This document shows, piece by piece, positions 5,869 through 6,163 of a stretch of 6,163 bases of DNA. Positions within the stretch are counted from its first letter, which is position 1. Each line of letters opens with the position of its first letter. The notes beneath the pieces were generated by a model. The model had not been told where the DNA came from. It saw only the letters and a list, made by a program, of their open reading frames with translations, and did no database searches. Source of the DNA: Bradymonadales bacterium (GTDB lineage: Bacteria > Myxococcota > Bradymonadia > REDH01); assembly GCA_947483645.1 (NCBI GenBank), contig CANKLS010000065.1, positions 1 to 6,163 of the forward strand, in the 5' to 3' direction. The translations under genes were made by a program, and so were the position numbers.

Positions 5869-6163
5869 ATGTCTGAAGGTGCTGCTCTCTATCTGCTCGA
5901 CATCGAAGGAACGACCACCTCGGTGGGCTTTGTCTTTGATGTCCTCTTCCCCTTCGCACGGTCGCAGGCGGCTGCGTTTTTGGCGGCGCAGGGCGCAACC
6001 GCGGAGGTGGAGGAGACGCTCGCGCTGCTCGCATCCGATGCGCGCGCAGAGCGGGTCGCAGGGCTCGACTGCCCGGAGGTGTTGGAGGGCGAGGCGCGGC
6101 TGGCGACTGCCGAGGCTGCGATGCTCTGGATGATGGATCGGGACCGCAAGACGCAGGGGCTCA
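5869..6163 (+). CDS. mtnC: Enolase-phosphatase E1 (acireductone synthase), N-terminal part
   Basis: The first 98 residues are present; the gene runs off the right edge, and family members are usually about 225-260 aa. The enzyme (EC 3.1.3.77) is a cytoplasmic HAD-superfamily protein of the methionine salvage pathway. It enolises and dephosphorylates 2,3-diketo-5-methylthiopentyl-1-phosphate to the acireductone. The sequence shows the HAD motif I variant LLDIEGTTTS at 9-18, with nucleophile Asp11 and the MtnC-typical Glu13, followed by VFDVLFPFAR, and later WMMDRDRKT, which resembles the family's Met-Asp-x-Asp-Arg-Lys segment. ATG 5869 is the only start after the in-frame TGA at 5863-5865; its ribosome site is weak (GAAG at 5864-5867). 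It lies 14 nt after the last lipoprotein gene and may be co-transcribed. No other salvage gene is visible in the window. Confidence 0.92.
   Translation, partial: MSEGAALYLLDIEGTTTSVGFVFDVLFPFARSQAAAFLAAQGATAEVEETLALLASDARAERVAGLDCPEVLEGEARLATAEAAMLWMMDRDRKTQGL

Noticed and set aside
1..6163. CRISPR array, tRNA, rRNA, insertion sequence or attachment site
   Set aside because: No regularly spaced direct repeats with unique spacers, no cloverleaf-like sequence, no transposase motifs and no long terminal inverted repeats were seen. The repeats present are short, coding and low-complexity.

Overview
This GC-rich window, with mostly G/C third codon positions, holds a same-strand run of five predicted secreted lipoproteins followed by the start of a methionine-salvage gene. 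Small lipoproteins with Asp/Thr-rich linkers and dense cysteine modules are typical of Myxococcota and Bradymonadales-type 'deltaproteobacteria'. That placement is an inference from protein style only; no rRNA or marker gene fixes the taxon.

Layout, all on the + strand. Positions 2-55 are probably the acidic C-terminal tail of a gene that starts outside the window. Positions 56-195 are a leader with a consensus -35 box, a weak -10, a perfect 10-bp inverted repeat and a Shine-Dalgarno site. Positions 196-3108 encode a 970-aa lipoprotein: signal peptide, Asp/Thr linker, cysteine-rich modules, a nearly cysteine-free block of DUF4397-like repeats, and more cysteine-rich modules. Positions 3109-3246 carry a likely intrinsic terminator and a likely sigma70-type promoter. 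Positions 3247-5854 encode four smaller cysteine-rich lipoproteins (288, 218, 224 and 162 aa), packed with a 4-nt gap, a 4-nt overlap and an apparent 80-nt overlap. Position 5869 starts mtnC (enolase-phosphatase E1), which runs off the window.

The three lipoproteins at 3247-5445 are tandem paralogs. After the lipidated cysteine each has exactly 22 cysteines in nearly the same spacing, with an EF-hand-like Asp-x-(Asp/Asn)-Gly-Asp loop between cysteines 9 and 10. The fourth small lipoprotein and the large first one share the core module, whose signature is Cys-(Leu/Arg)-Gln-x-Cys. The cluster therefore looks like a locally expanded family of disulfide-stabilised, lipid-anchored envelope proteins. 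No enzymatic motif is visible in any of the five, and their function is unknown. mtnC is the only gene here with a confident biochemical assignment; its link to the lipoproteins may be only positional.
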